The notes below the pieces were generated by a model that had not been told where the DNA came from, did no database searches, and saw only the letters and a list, made by a program, of their open reading frames with translations. Shown piece after piece: positions 61,430 through 64,000 of a DNA stretch of 64,000 bases (the stretch's first letter is position 1; each line of letters opens with the position of its first letter). The stretch comes from Gnetum montanum (taxonomy: Eukaryota > Streptophyta > Gnetopsida > Gnetales > Gnetaceae), in NCBI GenBank assembly GCA_015680685.1, contig MNCI01006175.1, positions 75,032 through 139,031 of the forward strand, written 5' to 3'. Both the position numbers and the translations under genes were made by a program.

Positions 61430-61630
61430 GTTTTGGGCTTTGAAAAATGGCAAAAATTCCTCTCTTGTTGTGAAGAAAATGATAAACATTTCAAAGTGTT
61501 TAGTGGTATTTATAAATTTTTTGTGTTGCATTGATGAGGCTTAGTTAATGAGGCCTTGTTGATGGGATTCATTGCATTGACTAGGCCTAGTTGACATGGT
61601 TATTGACCACCATTGACTTTGGAAAACGTT
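61430..61630 (-). promoter_or_regulatory. Internal U3-like promoter upstream of the third ORF, element b
   Basis: Minus-strand TATAAATA at 61507-61514, preceded by a block (61530-61610) with TGCATTGATGAGGC, GGCCTTGTTGATGGG and GGCCTAGTTGACATGG units. This matches the U3 of element b's own LTR (57890-58000: TGCATTGATGGGGCCTAGTC, GGCCTAGTTGATGGGG). It lies about 450 nt upstream of the third-ORF start. Confidence 0.55.
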
Positions 61631-63060
61631 TGAAAATAAAAGGAGATTTTGAGTGACATGGGAGTCGAATGAAAGTCCAAAAAGCCACAAACATGATGAA
61701 AATAGTTGAAGAGGGTGTTGGAGTTTAAAAATTCAAAAAGTTATTGGAGAATGAAGTTTTATGAAAGTTTAAGGAGCACAAAGTTGGATGCACAATGGGG
61801 TACATGAAAGATATGATTGCAATAATGTCTAAGGTAAGGGGATTAACTATCCAAACCAAGAAATATGTAAGTGGGTCCTCCCCATAGTAGGCACATGTCC
61901 TTTTTGCCCTTGCATAATTGCAACTAAGGAGTCCGTGGGCCCCATACTTGATTAATGGTTATGAAAAGTTAAGGACCAACTAGGAAGAATCTATCCAAGA
62001 ATTCCAACATGTCAAACTAAGACATCGAGCATAACATGGAAACCAACAATGATATTAGTTATGGGCAACATAGATGGATGATGGAGAAGGTTGGATGGAA
62101 TCCTGAATTGAGGTCATAAGAAGTTCCTTTGTGGTGTTTGTATTTAAAATTGCGTAAGAAGATCCATCCTTAGTCCAAATCAAAATCAACTGCTTTTTGT
62201 GATTTTGCATCGCCACTACAAGATCGATCCACCCTCTCAAGATACAAGTGTGCTTCCACAAAAAAACCACTATTCCATAAAGAAAATAAAATAGAAGCAA
62301 GAAGTGAGAGAGGGCCTTAGTTAGAAGGGACCTTCAGGCATGGGTAACATGTCTTTCTAGTATTATAACCATTGCCTATAGCCCATTATTTGTTTAAGGG
62401 GTGTGCTTGTAATTCCCATCATGTTTCTTTTGGATGGGAACCACACCATGTAAAGAATTTATTGAACTTCCTGTTATTGGCCGACATGGAATAGTAAGAA
62501 GTTTATGAAAACACCCATGCACCTGAGCAAGTAGAAGAGTACAAAGAGTAATGAGTCCCCTTGAAGTCACATCCCATGCAAACGTTTGAATCCTTTCCAA
62601 TTCTAGAAATTACCAAGGTCACAAATTTATTAAAAATTAATTTAATGAAAGGGACCTCAATCTTCCAAAACAAGGAAAACCATAGAGTTTGTGGATGGAA
62701 GGATGATGTGGACTCACTAGCTATTCCATGAAAAATAAACCATGTCTTAGTCATCAGATAGTAGAATTCAAAAATAGAAACTAGACATTAACAATCAAAA
62801 CATTAAGCACAAACCATCATTAGTAAACAACAACATTAGCACCTTGTCATGTGGTAATAAAGCACTTTTATTAGCAAAAATAATGAAAAGTCACATAAAA
62901 ATAAAGTAAAATATATAAGGAAGTATAAAATATTCTAGAAAGATAAAACATACTAGTAGTGTTATAAAACAAAAATCAAGAAAATCAATAGAGTGAAAAA
63001 CCAAAAAGGGGTAAAAATCCACAAAGTGAAAAAAAATGTGTAAAACAAAAAAGTTAAAAA
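61631..63060. other. Element b spacer between integrase and third-ORF promoter
   Basis: Non-coding on inspection; homologous in part to 11226-12640 of element 2. 62880-63060 is an A-rich tract. Confidence 0.5.
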
Positions 63061-63080
63061 CTAAGGAGCCATGTGTATGG

Positions 63081-64000
63081 TTAGCATGGATGGCCATCTT
63101 CCCCACGACTGGGTTGAAAGGAGGAGATGTAGAATATAGAGTGTGGTTGTTCATTCGATGAGGTATTAGTTGCACTGGCTTGCTTTGGCTTTAGGAAAGG
63201 TTTCGCTTGTTGGATGTCGACCAAATGCTTTTTGTTTGGGCTCTTAGGTTTGTAGATTAACATGATCCTAGAAGGAAAAGATTCATCAATTATATAAGCT
63301 CCCTCCCACAATGTTTGGAACTTTGTTTTTTATAGTACATGTGTGGGGTTCTAGTAGAGGACCTTATCTTCAGGTTGAAATTTTACTTTTCGTAGTCTAA
63401 GGATGTGACGCTTCTTGTTGTATGCCTTATGTACTTCATTCAAAGATAGGGCCAATATTTGGTTTTCATTTAGCACATTTAGGTTGATCAATCTTTCTCT
63501 TTATGCTAGGATTAGGTCAAGGTCTAAGTCATAGGCTGTTGAAAGTGAATGGAGCTTGGATTGGACTAGAAGTGCTAGAAGTTTTTCATAAACTAGCTCA
63601 TAGAGAGAGTAGCCTATGGAAATTTTTTATGTGGAGTAGTAGACTTAGAGGGCATTTTTGAGTTTTGTGCTCCAATCTCTCCTATAGTTGCTTACAGTCC
63701 TTGTTAGGATCTTTGTGATTTCCCTATTGGTGACTTCTACTTGATCGTTGGCTTAAGGGTGATAGGGTGTTGTTAATTTATGTTCAACTCCCAAGCATTG
63801 CATCAACTTTTGAAAGGTGGCACTTGTGAAATGGGACCATTGTTAGAAATTAGTGCACATGGCACATAAAACCTATTTATAATGTGTTGTTGTACAAATC
63901 GAGTAGTAGTGGATGATGTACAGTTGGTGAAGGATGCTACTTTTACCCATTTGGTGCAGTAGTTGATTGCCATGATGATGTATGCCTTTTCATTAGACAT
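63081..64000 (-). pseudogene. Integrase of element b (Athila-like), C-terminal part
   Basis: From the window edge, minus strand: YIIMAINYCTKWVKVASF, IINRFYVPCALISNNGP, then after a one-base frameshift TSATFQKLMQCLGVEHKLTT, TPYHP-ANDQVEVTNREITKIL, RRDWSTKLKNAL, IGYSLYELVYEKLL, and WEGAYIIDESFP near 63311. These are the rve core and the C-terminal block. The first and second catalytic Asp positions are Asn (IDY to INY, DNG to NNG), and stops and a frameshift confirm decay. It continues past 64000. Confidence 0.8.

Larger units (their letters stand above)
57105..64000 (-). mobile_element. Element b: Athila-like element, 3' half
   Basis: In the minus direction from the window edge: integrase, spacer, internal U3-like promoter, third ORF, polypurine tract, 3' LTR (57105-58010). 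Inserted into element a, with AGCAT before the LTR as the presumed target duplication. The remainder (5' LTR, gag, RT) lies past 64000. Confidence 0.85.

Overview
This is nuclear DNA of a seed plant with a large, repeat-rich genome. A gymnosperm is a guess from the long introns and the density of old Ty3/gypsy elements; no rRNA, tRNA or organelle sequence was found. One host gene is present: a ten-exon gene for plastid-type glucose-6-phosphate dehydrogenase (20919-26817, + strand). Almost everything else is nested, decayed retrotransposons.

Left side (1-20.9 kb). Two minus-strand Athila-like gypsy elements share LTRs that begin TGATGA and end TCATCA. Element 1 (1-3614) shows its 5' LTR, PBS, gag and protease and runs off the window. 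Element 2 (6766-17292) is bounded by two LTRs and a perfect 5-bp target duplication (CATAG). It carries gag and an accessory third ORF but no polymerase; a 99-bp tandem repeat lies where pol should be. A LINE remnant (18.66-19.8 kb) and an unidentified GC-richer stretch precede the G6PDH gene.

Middle (27.9-51.9 kb). Fragments of an RTE-like LINE flank a plus-strand Tat-lineage gypsy element with about 2.1-kb LTRs (28821-31009 and 49463-51462). Its protease coding region is interrupted at 34455 by a second, more GC-rich Tat-lineage element (34455 to about 48360). The inner element has gag, protease, RT, two RNase H domains and the start of integrase. Between its protease and RT lies a complete but decayed gene on the opposite strand (41016-45091): TATA box, eight exons, seven introns with GT-AG ends and matching phases. 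Exon 2 resembles an FCP1/NIF-type HAD phosphatase domain that has lost a catalytic Asp.

Right side (52.3-64 kb). A solo LTR with a perfect target duplication, a second LINE fragment, and two more minus-strand Athila-like elements follow, element b being inserted into element a. Element b shows 3' LTR, third ORF and integrase. In elements 2 and b the third ORF is preceded by an internal U3-like promoter that resembles the U3 of the same element's own LTR.

The two observations most likely to be new are the antisense spliced gene inside the Tat element and the internal LTR-like promoter in front of the third ORF. All homology calls are from reading motifs by eye; no search was run.
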